Source: an uncultured Rhizobiaceae group bacterium
GTDB taxonomy: Bacteria; Pseudomonadota; Alphaproteobacteria; Rhizobiales; Rhizobiaceae
DNA length: 44,663 nt
Direction: 5' to 3'
NCBI GenBank assembly: GCA_947501445.1
Contig: CANMVS010000031.1
Location: forward strand, 1 to 44,663
Within the stretch, counting starts at the first letter, position 1, and each line of letters begins with the position of its first letter. The position numbers were made by a program, and so were the translations under genes. Positions 9,395-18,621 of this stretch are shown in pieces. The notes beneath the pieces are model-generated. The model saw only the letters and a program-made list of their open reading frames with translations, was not told the origin of the DNA and did no database searches.

Positions 9395-10765
9395 TCAGCG
9401 GTACCGCTGGCAAAGGAGGTAATAAAGGGCGCGTATGGCCTGTGCCTCGCCACCGACCGGGGATTGCGGCTTTTCTTTCGGGTTCCAGCCGTAAATATCA
9501 AAATGGATCCACTCGGTGGTTTTCTCAACAAAACGATTGAGAAACAGCGCCGCGATTACCGAGCCCGCCATCCCGCCGGCCGGTGCATTGTTGATATCGG
9601 CTATGGGCGAAGACAGATTGCGGTCATAGGGTGCATAAAGCGGCAGCCGCCAGACCGGATCATGAACCTGCCTGCCTGCCTGTTCGAGTGCCAGTGACAG
9701 ATTATCACAGTGACAATAATAGGGCGGCAGATCCGGCCCCAGCGCAACACGTGCAGCGCCGGTGAGGGTCGCCATATCCACCATCAGTTGGGGTTCCTCC
9801 TCATCCGCGAGACTAAGCGCATCGGCCAGGACAAGCCTGCCTTCGGCATCGGTATTGCCGATTTCTATCGTCGGGCCCTTGCGGCTTTTTATGACATCAC
9901 CCGGCCTGAAGGCATTGCCGGCAATTGAGTTTTCAACCGCGGGTATCAAAACGCGAAGACGCACGGGCAGTTTTGCGTCCATAATCATCGATGCCAGTCC
10001 CAGCACATTGGCCGCACCGCCCATGTCTTTTTTCATCAGCAGCATGCCAGCGGGCGGTTTGATATCAAGCCCACCGGTGTCAAAACACACACCTTTACCC
10101 ACCAGCGTTACTTTCGGACCATCAGCCGGCCCCCAACGCAGATCAAGAAGCCTTGGCGCCGAAACGCTTGCCCTTCCAACCGCGTGGATCAACGGGAAGT
10201 TTTGTGCAAGCAGATCATCGCCTTCTATCGAGACAACCGAGGCATCATGTCTTTTTGCCAGAGTACGCAGTGCTTGTTCCAGCTCCACCGGCCCCATATC
10301 GTTGACCGGCGTGTTAATCAGATCCCTTGCAAGAAAACAGCCATCAACCATGCTTAGCAGCTCACCCGCATCAGTCCCTTCCGGAAAGACCAGCTTTGGT
10401 GATCCGGGGCGCTTGTTGCGATAACGTTCGAACTGATAGCTTCCCAGTCCAAACCCAAGCGCCAGTTGCGCTTTGCTGTCGCCCTCATCGGCCAGATACC
10501 AGTCGCCATCAGGCAGTTTTTTGGCAAGTGTGCCAGCCAACATGGGGTTGGCTTTTATATCTGCTCCAGCACCGAACAGGGCACCGGCAAGCTGACCGTT
10601 TGAACCCGGTACCAGTTGCAAATCCCCCTCATTGGCTTTGAAGTTGATTTGCCTGATCCACCGCTCGACATCAAGATTGTCATGTTCGGATTTCAAATCA
10701 TCTTTACTGACAAGATAAACCGGCAACGCGGCATCGGACATCTGGGTGAAACAGGGACGGTTCAT
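9395..10765 (-). CDS. Leucyl aminopeptidase, M17 family
   Basis: This 456-residue dinuclear metallo-aminopeptidase removes N-terminal residues from short peptides in the cytoplasm. The M17 signature NTDAEGRL is at 304-311. The metal and substrate region includes GKGVCFDTGG near 223-232 and MKKDMGGAAN near 244-253. The start ATG 10765 is preceded by CGGAG at a good distance. The protein is slightly shorter than E. coli PepA (about 500), mostly in the N-terminal domain. It is the first gene of the lap-marR-nlpC set and faces the yej peptide importer, which suggests it digests imported peptides. Confidence 0.93.
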   Translation of the reverse strand: MNRPCFTQMSDAALPVYLVSKDDLKSEHDNLDVERWIRQINFKANEGDLQLVPGSNGQLAGALFGAGADIKANPMLAGTLAKKLPDGDWYLADEGDSKAQLALGFGLGSYQFERYRNKRPGSPKLVFPEGTDAGELLSMVDGCFLARDLINTPVNDMGPVELEQALRTLAKRHDASVVSIEGDDLLAQNFPLIHAVGRASVSAPRLLDLRWGPADGPKVTLVGKGVCFDTGGLDIKPPAGMLLMKKDMGGAANVLGLASMIMDAKLPVRLRVLIPAVENSIAGNAFRPGDVIKSRKGPTIEIGNTDAEGRLVLADALSLADEEEPQLMVDMATLTGAARVALGPDLPPYYCHCDNLSLALEQAGRQVHDPVWRLPLYAPYDRNLSSPIADINNAPAGGMAGSVIAALFLNRFVEKTTEWIHFDIYGWNPKEKPQSPVGGEAQAIRALYYLLCQRYR

Positions 10766-10783
10766 AGGGCACTCCGGGCATGC

Positions 10784-10810
10784 CTGTTAACCAACCATTA
10801 GGGTTAACAG
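10784..10810. promoter_or_regulatory. Perfect 9-bp inverted repeat with embedded CtrA-like site
   Basis: CTGTTAACC and GGTTAACAG form exact arms around a 9-bp spacer, in the divergent region between leucyl aminopeptidase (minus) and tadD (plus). Within it, 10787-10801 reads TTAA-N7-TTAG, one base from the CtrA consensus TTAA-N7-TTAA. It lies 19 bp before the lap start codon, so it could be an operator or part of the leader. Function is inferred. Confidence 0.45.
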
Positions 10811-10957
10811 AATATTGATATTGCAGCGGTTTATAATTTGAAACTAGAGCATTCAACGCCAGAGTGAAATCACCCATATGTGTTTGTTTGGGCAACGGTG
10901 GCGTTTAATTTTAGCCGCAATGTATTGCAACTGGCCGAATTGAAATGGGGTGCCACT

Positions 10958-11761
10958 ATGGGCAAAGCACTTTTTCCAGAATCTAAAAGCCTTCGGCTTT
11001 CCAAAACCTTCTGTACTTTTGCGATTGTCGTCGCGCTCGCCGGATGTGCAAATGTCAGCAAAATGCAGACTGGATCAATTCCCGGTGGCGGCAAACCATT
11101 GTCCCAGATGAACGCCTCCGAACTGTCACGCGCTGAACGCAAATACGCTTCGGCCTATAAGGCCAATCCGAAAGACAAGGCCGTTGGTATCAATTATGCA
11201 ACGTTGCTGCGCATGAGCGGGCGCGATGATCAGGCACTGGCGGTGATGCAGCAGGTAGCGATCCAGCATCCGACCGACCGCGATGTGCTGGCAAGCTATG
11301 GCAAATCACAGGCAGCCGCCGGGCAATTCGATCAGGCGCTACAGACAGTCACAAGGGCACAGACGCCCGACCAGCCCGATTGGAAGCTCTATTCCGCAGA
11401 GGGCGCCATACTGGACCAGCTTGGCCGTTCAAAAGAGGCTCGTGTCATGTATCGCAAGGCACTGGACCTGAAACCCGATGAGCCATCAATCGTATCCAAT
11501 CTTGGCATGTCCTATCTGCTTAGCGGCGATCTGCGAACATCGGAAACCTATTTGAAAAAAGCCGTTGCGACACCCGGTGCCGATAGCCGAGTGCGTCAGA
11601 ATCTCGCCCTCGTGGTTGGTCTTCAGGGCCGTTTTCAAGAAGCTGAGCACATTGCCAGGGCAGAACTTTCGGAAGAGCAGGCGCAAGCCAATGTTGCCTA
11701 TCTGCGCACCATGATGGCACAGCAGAATTCCTGGGCAAAACTGAGTGATAAAAAGACCTGA
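10958..11761 (+). CDS. tadD: TadD-type TPR lipoprotein of the Flp pilus
   Basis: This 267-residue lipoprotein starts at ATG 10958, directly before a lipoprotein signal whose lipobox LAGC places the modified cysteine at residue 30. An upstream ATG at 10880 would bury the signal and is not preferred. The rest consists of tetratricopeptide repeats; ALDLKPDEPSIVSNLGMSYLLSGDLRTSETYLKKAV is the clearest pair by position (residues about 165-200). TadD is known to act as an outer-membrane pilotin-like factor for the CpaC/RcpA secretin. Here it is separated from tadC by two broken genes and lies on the opposite strand. Confidence 0.85.
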   Translation: MGKALFPESKSLRLSKTFCTFAIVVALAGCANVSKMQTGSIPGGGKPLSQMNASELSRAERKYASAYKANPKDKAVGINYATLLRMSGRDDQALAVMQQVAIQHPTDRDVLASYGKSQAAAGQFDQALQTVTRAQTPDQPDWKLYSAEGAILDQLGRSKEARVMYRKALDLKPDEPSIVSNLGMSYLLSGDLRTSETYLKKAVATPGADSRVRQNLALVVGLQGRFQEAEHIARAELSEEQAQANVAYLRTMMAQQNSWAKLSDKKT

Positions 11762-11798
11762 CAACCAAATGTCAGCCGCAGGCTGGCGAGTGGACCAA

Positions 11799-12390
11799 AT
11801 GGCGAATGATCTGAATCAGACAGACCCCCTCTTTGGTGCCCCTGGCAGAATTGATAAAATGGGATCAGCTCTAAAACAGACTGAAAAGACCATTGCCGAT
11901 ATCGAGGACCATCTGACGGACACCATTACGTTGGATGGGCTGGCACGGTCTGTTGGTGTTTCGCGCTATCATCTCCAACGGATTTGAAAGCCAGGAAGCG
12001 TTCACCCGCAGCTTCAAGGGCCTGTTCGGTGTCACCCCCGGTGACTATCCCAAGACGCCTGATTTGCGGCAGGTTTCCCGACCTTTTCAAACCGGGCGCC
12101 CATGCCGCCCGGCACCACCGCGACGGCGTCTCACAGCAGCCGACAATCACCATTCTCAAAAAAGGTTTCACCGTTGTTGGTTATGGTGGTGGCATTGACT
12201 TTGAAAATGCAGCAGCAGTGCGTGAAATATGGGAGCGACTGTTTGAAGAGTTCAAAAAAGCCAAATCGACGCCCCCGCCAGCTGATGTTCGCCTTTTCGG
12301 TATCGCCCAAAGTGATCACCCGCTTATCCCGCGCACGGCTGAACAATGTCTGGCCTATATGGGCGGTGTGAACAATCCGGCATTATTGCA
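11799..12390 (+). pseudogene. AraC-type regulator with GyrI-like domain, frameshifted and truncated
   Basis: Three frames together show one former gene. The first has the start of an AraC DNA-binding domain (IADIEDHLTDTITLDGLARS, then SRYHLQRI). After a stop at 11985-11987, a second frame supplies its end (GFESQEAFTRSFKGLFGVTP). A third frame, from about 12100, gives a GyrI/effector-binding domain (ILKKGFTVVGYGGG, then REIWERLFEEF). About 30 residues between the two helix-turn-helix motifs are missing, and the C-terminus ends abruptly near 12390 where the antisense DUF1295 remnant begins. Two frame breaks, an internal deletion and a lost end make it non-functional. Confidence 0.82.
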
Positions 12391-12860
12391 CCGTGCCGAA
12401 ACAGACCGGTTTTGTGGATGTGCCCTTTGTTGCCAGCGACCTGTTTCCAACGATAACGCTGATTTTCCGACAGGCTGTTGAGCAATGAACCGGCCAGATA
12501 AAGCGTAGCAACCAGCAGCCCCACCATCCAGTTCAGCGGTGCGGGATTGCTAAGGGCCAGTGCAGCAAATGCCACATGCGTGCTGATAAAAATGGTGCTG
12601 ACGATTGCCGCTTCGACCCAATCAAACCGGCGCCTCGAAAATACCGTCATGCCTATAAGCGTGCGGGCGAAATAGACAATGGCAATTGCGCCGATGAAAA
12701 CCCTGCGTGACACATCGGCCCGATCAAACAGCCCACCGGCAAACCCTTGAAAAAAGCCGCCTGCACCAGACAACGCCCAGATCAGAAACATGATGGTTGC
12801 GCCGTGCAGAACAAGAACGGTCAGGCGAGGATAGATGGCGTGTTCAAACTGTCCGTGCAT
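12324..12860 (-). pseudogene. DUF1295 (steroid 5-alpha-reductase-like) membrane protein, truncated
   Basis: The open frame has 178 codons, but only about the first 157 look like the family. It shows several hydrophobic helices and then NSLSENQRYRWKQVAGNKGH leading into TGLFRHG. Intact DUF1295 proteins continue there with a conserved HINYFGD-like segment and two further helices, which are absent. The remaining 20 or so codons read antisense to the AraC remnant. The gene therefore lost its 3' third at the same point where the convergent AraC gene lost its own. It could still be translated, but function is unlikely. Confidence 0.75.
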
Positions 12861-12949
12861 TGCGACACCCTTTTGCGATGAGATGCAAAAGGTTCTACGG
12901 CAGGAATTGATGCCGGTTTTGATATTTTGTGCGGAAATTTTGCTGAGGC

Positions 12950-13924
12950 TTATTTGAATGTATCCATGACATCCATCATTGCCGGGCCTAAAATAACACC
13001 AAAAATTACAGGAAGAAAAAACAGGATCATCGGCACCGTCAGTTTCGGAGGTAAGGCCGCCGCCTTTTTTTCTGCTTCAATCATGCGTAAATCACGGCTC
13101 TCCTGCGCGAGAACCCGCAGTGCTTGAGCAATTGGCGTTCCGTATCTCTCGGCTTGAATGAGAGCCTGACAAACTGATTTCACAGTCTCGAGTCCTGTGC
13201 GTTCGCCAAAATTCTCTAACGCTTTTCGCCGCTCCGACAAATAGGAAAGTTCCGCAGTTGTTAAAACAAGCTCTTCGGCAAGAGCGCTTGATTGAGTGGC
13301 AATTTCATCTGCAACCCGGCGCAAAGCTGCCTCCAGAGAAACACCCGATTCCACACAGATCAACAGCAAATCAAGCGCATCAGGCCAAGCATTCCTGATG
13401 GATTGTTGCCGTTTTGACGTTCTATTGGAAACATAAATGTTTGGCGCATAAAAACCCAGATATGCCGCGCCTATGCAAACAACAATACGCACCATTATCG
13501 GTTTGTCTTCAAGAGCGCCGATACCAAAAACATATGCAACCGCAGCAACCAGAAACAGGAACGGCAAGAGAAAGCGCGCAATCAAAAAGATGTTTAAGGC
13601 GTTTTGTGTTCGAAGACCAGCCGTGCGCAATTTCTTAATGGTACCACCATCTACCAGAGCTTCCCTCAGGTTCAGTTTTTCCACCAATTGCCGTACAGAT
13701 GAATTGCTTTCGTGGCGTAGCGTACCGCGTGACGCAGATTCAGCGTTCAGGCGGGCCCGCTCCCGTGCTCGGATCGCATCACGTTCCAATGCAACTGCCT
13801 TCATACGTGACTTCAGATCACCTCGCTCCAACATCGGCATGAAGAGGGTAAACAGCGTGGCGAATACAGCTATACCGACGAGCACTGCTGCAACGGTGGT
13901 CGGGTCGGTCAATGTCTTGATCAT
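12950..13924 (-). CDS. tadC: Flp pilus inner-membrane platform protein TadC
   Basis: This 324-residue protein belongs to the type II secretion F family. It has an N-terminal TM segment (TVAAVLVGIAVFATLFTLFM), a central pair of TM segments at about 115-165, a cytoplasmic GspF domain (ALDLLLICVESGVSLEAALR and following) and a C-terminal TM segment (PMILFFLPVIFGVILGPAMM). TadB and TadC form the membrane platform driven by TadA. It ends the cpaB-tadC run, 41 bp after tadB. Confidence 0.93.
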   Translation of the reverse strand: MIKTLTDPTTVAAVLVGIAVFATLFTLFMPMLERGDLKSRMKAVALERDAIRARERARLNAESASRGTLRHESNSSVRQLVEKLNLREALVDGGTIKKLRTAGLRTQNALNIFLIARFLLPFLFLVAAVAYVFGIGALEDKPIMVRIVVCIGAAYLGFYAPNIYVSNRTSKRQQSIRNAWPDALDLLLICVESGVSLEAALRRVADEIATQSSALAEELVLTTAELSYLSERRKALENFGERTGLETVKSVCQALIQAERYGTPIAQALRVLAQESRDLRMIEAEKKAAALPPKLTVPMILFFLPVIFGVILGPAMMDVMDTFK

Positions 13925-13965
13925 GATACATTCACTTTCACAGCATATTACCCATCAGCTTAAAA

Positions 13966-14976
13966 TCAGATGTCAAAGTTAATCATATTTCGCATGACAA
14001 GGATCCCTATCGTCATCCAAACAGCTGAAGCACCAAGGATGAGATGGCCACGCACGTCCGTAAACAGGGGCATAATGTAGGAGGGCGTTGAAAGATAAAC
14101 CAAAATGACGATGATGAATGGTAAGGCACCAATAATTGCTGCAGAGGCCTTCGCCTCCATCGAAAGGGCGTTTACCTTTTCCTTCATTTTCTTGCGATCT
14201 CTGAGCACCCGCGACAAATTTCCCAGTGCCTCGGAAAGATTACCACCTGCCTGCGCTTGAATTGCGATCACAATTGCAAAGAAGTTTGTTTCTGGAAGTG
14301 GGATGCTTTGGTGAAGGCGCTCACAGGCCTCTGGTATGTTCAAACCGACCTGTTGCGCTTCAACAACTTTTCTGAATTCCGATCTGAGCGGCTCCTGTGC
14401 ATCCGAAGCTATCAACCGCAACGCATCATTCAGGGGCAGACCTGACTTGATAGAGCGAACCATGACATCAAGGGCATTGGGAAACTCACCAAGGAATGCC
14501 TTGAACCGCATTGTTCGTTTAACAGCGACAATCCATCTGGGCACTCCCGCCGCCCCGACCACAACAGCCCCTGCGGAGATGTACCAGGGCATTCCGGAAA
14601 AAAAAGCCATCAGTCCGAACAGAACACCGATCAGAACACTGGCCAGATAGAATTGGTTCACCGATATATTCCAGCCGGTTTGTTGCAGCGCAAGTTTCAA
14701 AGGTGGAGAGGAATAACTGACTTTCTTTTTTTGTTTTTCCTCCAGATCTTTAAGCGAGTCCTGAACAGATTTTTTCCTTTTTGCAGCTTCACCAATACGA
14801 TCACGCGCAAGTTTCACCGCATTACCGTCTGTTTCCGCAACCCGGACCCGTTTAAACCGGTTCTCAGATTTTTTTTGAGTCTCGATTGAGGGGAACAAAA
14901 TCACATAGGCCAATGCACCGGCTGCAATACCAGCCAGAAGAATAATCAGCAAAACCGTTGAATCAATGCCAAACAT
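13966..14976 (-). CDS. tadB: Flp pilus inner-membrane platform protein TadB
   Basis: This 336-residue type II secretion F family protein starts at ATG 14976, which has GGAGG five bases upstream; TTG or ATG starts at 14991 and 14988 lie on or before that site. It shows an N-terminal TM, a basic linker, two central TM segments, the GspF domain (ALDVMVRSIKSGLPLNDALR) and a C-terminal TM pair. The motif ANALS/GGNLSEALGNLSRVLRDR region at about 250-275 is typical of TadB. It follows the ATPase gene directly and pairs with TadC. Confidence 0.92.
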   Translation of the reverse strand: MFGIDSTVLLIILLAGIAAGALAYVILFPSIETQKKSENRFKRVRVAETDGNAVKLARDRIGEAAKRKKSVQDSLKDLEEKQKKKVSYSSPPLKLALQQTGWNISVNQFYLASVLIGVLFGLMAFFSGMPWYISAGAVVVGAAGVPRWIVAVKRTMRFKAFLGEFPNALDVMVRSIKSGLPLNDALRLIASDAQEPLRSEFRKVVEAQQVGLNIPEACERLHQSIPLPETNFFAIVIAIQAQAGGNLSEALGNLSRVLRDRKKMKEKVNALSMEAKASAAIIGALPFIIVILVYLSTPSYIMPLFTDVRGHLILGASAVWMTIGILVMRNMINFDI

Positions 14977-14981
14977 TGAAG

Positions 14982-14986
14982 CCTCC
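14982..14986 (-). promoter_or_regulatory. Shine-Dalgarno site deciding the tadB start
   Basis: On the minus strand GGAGG lies five bases before ATG 14976. This makes the upstream in-frame TTG and ATG unlikely starts. Confidence 0.75.
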
Positions 14987-15018
14987 ATCAATGGGCCGAA
15001 AAGTCAGAACTATATTCT

Positions 15019-16506
15019 TCACGCGGCCGCCTGCTCCATACTATCCAATGCTTCGGCCAATCGCCGGTCTTCTCCAAAATACCGGGCGCGATCCCAAAAA
15101 TGCGGTCTACCTATACCGGTGGAGCAATGCCTGCCGATTATTCTGCCGTTCGCATCTTCGCCCTCATATTCGAACGTCATCAGGTCTTGAGTAATGATGA
15201 CATCCCCTTCCATTCCGGTAACTTCAGTTATGTGGGTAATACATCTGGACCCATCGCGCAGTCGGGTTGCCTGAACAATGACATCAACTGAACCGCTGAT
15301 GATTTCCCGAACGGTCTTTGCAGGAAGAGAAAAGCCACCCATCGCAATCATTGATTCCATTCGACTCAGACATTCACGCGGAGAATTGGAGTGAATGGTG
15401 CCCATCGAGCCATCATGCCCTGTGTTCATGGCTTGCAGTAGATCAAAAACCTCAGGGCCACGCACCTCACCCACAATGATGCGCTCCGGGCGCATGCGAA
15501 GGCAATTCTTGACGAGATCGCGCATGGTTACTTCGCCTTCGCCCTCAATATTGGGCGGGCGGGTTTCAAGTCGCACTACATGGGGCTGCTGCAATTGCAA
15601 TTCTGCTGAGTCTTCACATGTTATGATACGTTCAGTTTGATCGATGTAGCGGGTCAGACAATTGAGCAATGTCGTTTTTCCGGAACCCGTACCACCTGAA
15701 ATGACAACATTACAACGAACACGACCGATGATTTGCAGTATATCAGCCGCCTCGGGCGTAATCGTTCCATACCCCACCAGTTGATCAAGTGTCAGTTTGT
15801 CTTTTTTGAATTTTCGGATGGTGAGAACAGTGCCATCAATGGCAAGAGGCGGCGCAATAACGTTGACGCGTGAACCATCCGGCAGGCGGGCATCACAAAT
15901 GGGGCTTGATTCGTCAACGCGCCGGCCAACCTGGCTGACAATACGCTGGCAGATTGAGAGAAGCTGACTTTCGTCGCGAAAGCGAATTTCAGATTCTTCA
16001 ACCTTGCCTTCCACTTCAATAAAGCTGCTGCCGGAACCATTGATCATGATGTCGGCGATATCATCGCGTGCCAGCAATGGCTCCAATGGTCCATAGCCCA
16101 GAACATCATTACAGATGTCTTCAAGCAGTTCTTCCTGCTCGGAGATCGACATGGCAAAATTCTTGATGGTGATGATATCATTGACAATATCACGAATTTC
16201 TTCCCTGGCACTCTCCGTGTCCAGTTTGGACAATTGCGAAAGATCGATGGTGTCAATCAGCGCAGAAAACACCTGTTTTTTAGTGTCGTAATAACCTTCT
16301 GAACGTTTTGGCGAGCGCCGTTTTTTCTCAGGACGATCACCACCTGGCACGATTGGTGTGTTATTGGATTTTCCGCTATCAGACATTGCTTGCGATATCG
16401 GGGCAGGTGTTTTGGGTTTATCGCTCAGTTCGGGCGCAAGCGGCGGTGTGCGAACCATAGTTCCCGCCGACTTACCAAAACCGTCATTACCGCGCTTTCC
16501 AAACAT
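15019..16506 (-). CDS. cpaF: Flp pilus assembly ATPase CpaF/TadA
   Basis: This 495-residue secretion ATPase of the GspE/VirB11 superfamily powers Flp pilus assembly. A low-complexity Pro/Lys-rich head (about residues 1-75) precedes the conserved N-domain ([32 protein letters not shown]). The Walker A motif GGTGSGKT is at 271-278, the Asp box around [19 protein letters not shown], and Walker B near [20 protein letters not shown]. The His box region [20 protein letters not shown] is also intact. All expected motifs are present, so the protein should be active. It sits between cpaE and tadB. Confidence 0.96.
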   Translation of the reverse strand: MFGKRGNDGFGKSAGTMVRTPPLAPELSDKPKTPAPISQAMSDSGKSNNTPIVPGGDRPEKKRRSPKRSEGYYDTKKQVFSALIDTIDLSQLSKLDTESAREEIRDIVNDIITIKNFAMSISEQEELLEDICNDVLGYGPLEPLLARDDIADIMINGSGSSFIEVEGKVEESEIRFRDESQLLSICQRIVSQVGRRVDESSPICDARLPDGSRVNVIAPPLAIDGTVLTIRKFKKDKLTLDQLVGYGTITPEAADILQIIGRVRCNVVISGGTGSGKTTLLNCLTRYIDQTERIITCEDSAELQLQQPHVVRLETRPPNIEGEGEVTMRDLVKNCLRMRPERIIVGEVRGPEVFDLLQAMNTGHDGSMGTIHSNSPRECLSRMESMIAMGGFSLPAKTVREIISGSVDVIVQATRLRDGSRCITHITEVTGMEGDVIITQDLMTFEYEGEDANGRIIGRHCSTGIGRPHFWDRARYFGEDRRLAEALDSMEQAAA

Positions 16507-16542
16507 ATCTTTCCTCTGAACTTTCTTAGGCGGACCCGTAGC

Positions 16543-17823
16543 TTATTTTCGTGCGAGCAAGGATCGCAGCCCCGAAAGGCCCGTTTTTTTGCGGTTCTTG
16601 ATCTCCGCCCTGCCCGTCAGAATATGGGCCAATTGCGAAAATGTTTCTGCGATCGGTGCTTTTGCATCAGTTTCGGCAATCATACGGCCGCTGTTGGAAG
16701 CGGTACCGAAAAGTTGCGCGTCGAAGGGAATAATAGCCGTTGCATCCAGATCCAAAGGCTCGCAAAAATCGGTGACAGATATCTCCGGCCGCTTCGGAAT
16801 TCCAACCTGATTGAGAACAAGTCGCGGTGACTTGTCATTGGGTCGTAACTTGCCGAGCGTATCGATCAGGTTTTTGGTGTTGCGCAGGTTGGGGAGGTCT
16901 GGCGTCGCTACAACAACGACATCATCAACCTCTCGCAGTATTCTTTTGGTCCAGTCGGTCCACATATGCGGTACATCTAATACTGCCAATGGTGCCGTTC
17001 TCTGCACCGCCTCCAAGACTGGTTCAAAACTGCTCTCGCTGAAATCATACGTTCTGTCCAGCATGGAAGGAGCAGCCAACATAGAAAGATGAGAAGCGCA
17101 TTTCGATAACAGTCGTTCCAAAAACGTATCGTCAAGGCGTTCCGGTGAAAAAACGGCCTCTGCAATTCCCTGTGGTGGGTCCTGATCAAAATTAATATTT
17201 GCCGTTCCAAACGCCATATCAAGATCGGCCAAAATGACTTCCGTAGAAAACAGGTTCGAGATACCCCAGGCGCAATTGTGAGCGATGGTTGACGAACCGA
17301 CGCCACCTTTGGCACCGACGAAGGCGACAGTACGCCCCAACGGCTCAGCCTCGGGATCGACAAAAATGGATGCGGCAACGTTTATGATATCCGCCAGCGA
17401 AACAGGTCCGACCAAATACTCAGAAACGCCGCGTCGGGTCAGTTCCCGATAAAGCTGCACGTCATTGTCGTATCCAATGACAACCAGTTTGGTTGACGGA
17501 TCACAGACTTCAGCAAGATCACCAAGTTGGGAAATCAGTTCGCTTCCCGACTGCATATTTTCCAATATTATAAGATTTGGTGTAGGTGAAGACGCATACA
17601 TGGTGCAAGCCGACTGAATGTCACCATTGACAACTCGCAAATGTGCACGTGCCATACGCCGATCTTCAGCGCAAAGATTGATTGACTGTCCCAGCTCCTC
17701 AGATTCGCAGAACGCCTGAATTGAGATGCGCGGCAATGGACGCAACGCGTCCATTGTCGTTTTGTCCTCAGCCAACCCGATAAGGCTCTGATCAGCGCTG
17801 GTTTCCAAATTTGCCTTATTCAT
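16543..17823 (-). CDS. cpaE: Flp pilus localisation ATPase CpaE/TadZ
   Basis: This 426-residue protein has an N-terminal receiver-like domain (about 32-155) that lacks a clear phospho-acceptor motif, and a MinD/ParA-type ATPase domain. The deviant Walker A motif GAKGGVGSST is at 170-179. TadZ proteins mark the pole and recruit the TadA ATPase. ATG 17823 is chosen because GAGA lies just upstream; a TTG at 17850 would add nine residues. It follows cpaD by 67 bp and precedes cpaF by 36 bp. Confidence 0.93.
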   Translation of the reverse strand: MNKANLETSADQSLIGLAEDKTTMDALRPLPRISIQAFCESEELGQSINLCAEDRRMARAHLRVVNGDIQSACTMYASSPTPNLIILENMQSGSELISQLGDLAEVCDPSTKLVVIGYDNDVQLYRELTRRGVSEYLVGPVSLADIINVAASIFVDPEAEPLGRTVAFVGAKGGVGSSTIAHNCAWGISNLFSTEVILADLDMAFGTANINFDQDPPQGIAEAVFSPERLDDTFLERLLSKCASHLSMLAAPSMLDRTYDFSESSFEPVLEAVQRTAPLAVLDVPHMWTDWTKRILREVDDVVVVATPDLPNLRNTKNLIDTLGKLRPNDKSPRLVLNQVGIPKRPEISVTDFCEPLDLDATAIIPFDAQLFGTASNSGRMIAETDAKAPIAETFSQLAHILTGRAEIKNRKKTGLSGLRSLLARK

Positions 17824-17890
17824 ATTCTCAACCTGCCTTGCACTATCCAACAGCTTTTACGGTTCCTACAATTGAGAACCTGCGCGGTCT

Positions 17891-18604
17891 CTATTTCGAT
17901 TCTTTTAGTGTTGATCCGTTTTTTCTGTATTCACCGATAACTGTGTCCCGGCGTTGTGCATCGATGGGTGTCATTCCACGCGGTGCTATCAGGTCGGCAG
18001 GATTGGCGATCTGCGCCGCCAGATTGCTTTGTGTTGCACAGCCAAAATTTTTGTAGTGCTTATTCTCAGAAGTATTGCTGACGAGATCTTCAGGCCACTT
18101 GCCGCATTGATTTGTATGCGCCGAGATGGCGCGAAAACTCAGGCGGATTGGTGCCGCATCATGTTGTGCCTCTGCCTGATAGCCGTTGATGGCAATACGA
18201 CTTTTTGGCACGCCTTCCTTAACAAGTACCTTTGTAACCTCACTGGCAATCAAAGATGCCGATCTCGTGTTCGGGGATCCAATCGGTGTCAATATTTGGA
18301 CGGCTCCGGATGCGTTTTCGCGATACTGTGCCGCAAATCCACGTACGATGCTTTTGGTACCGTAGGTCATTTTGTGATCACCGCTGGCGACTGGCACATC
18401 AACCGTCTGCTCCTGCTCGGAAATCATAATCGGGTGGGTTGTGCGATAGTCGTCGGGGACTGAACCCACTTCAATGTTGTGAACATTGGCACAACCGCCC
18501 AGCAGAACACCTGCTGCCAAGATTGCAGTGCCGATCAATAATCGTTTGTTCAGACGCCCGCTGACCAAACGTGAATGTTGTCGTGCTGTGACAGTAAATG
18601 TCAT
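17891..18604 (-). CDS. cpaD: CpaD-family pilus assembly lipoprotein
   Basis: This 237-residue protein has a lipoprotein signal with the lipobox LLGGC (Cys38) and the CpaD domain, including DDYRTTHPIMISEQEQTVDV and the C-terminal GCATQSNLAAQIANPADLIA, ending in PRGMTPIDAQRRDTVIGEYR. These are strong family landmarks. CpaD is an outer-membrane lipoprotein associated with the CpaC secretin. It lies 17 bp after cpaC. The N-terminus before the hydrophobic core is rather long and basic (22 residues), so a start further in is conceivable, but no better site is visible. Confidence 0.92.
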   Translation of the reverse strand: MTFTVTARQHSRLVSGRLNKRLLIGTAILAAGVLLGGCANVHNIEVGSVPDDYRTTHPIMISEQEQTVDVPVASGDHKMTYGTKSIVRGFAAQYRENASGAVQILTPIGSPNTRSASLIASEVTKVLVKEGVPKSRIAINGYQAEAQHDAAPIRLSFRAISAHTNQCGKWPEDLVSNTSENKHYKNFGCATQSNLAAQIANPADLIAPRGMTPIDAQRRDTVIGEYRKNGSTLKESK

Positions 18605-18621
18605 GATTTGTCCCGCCCCGT

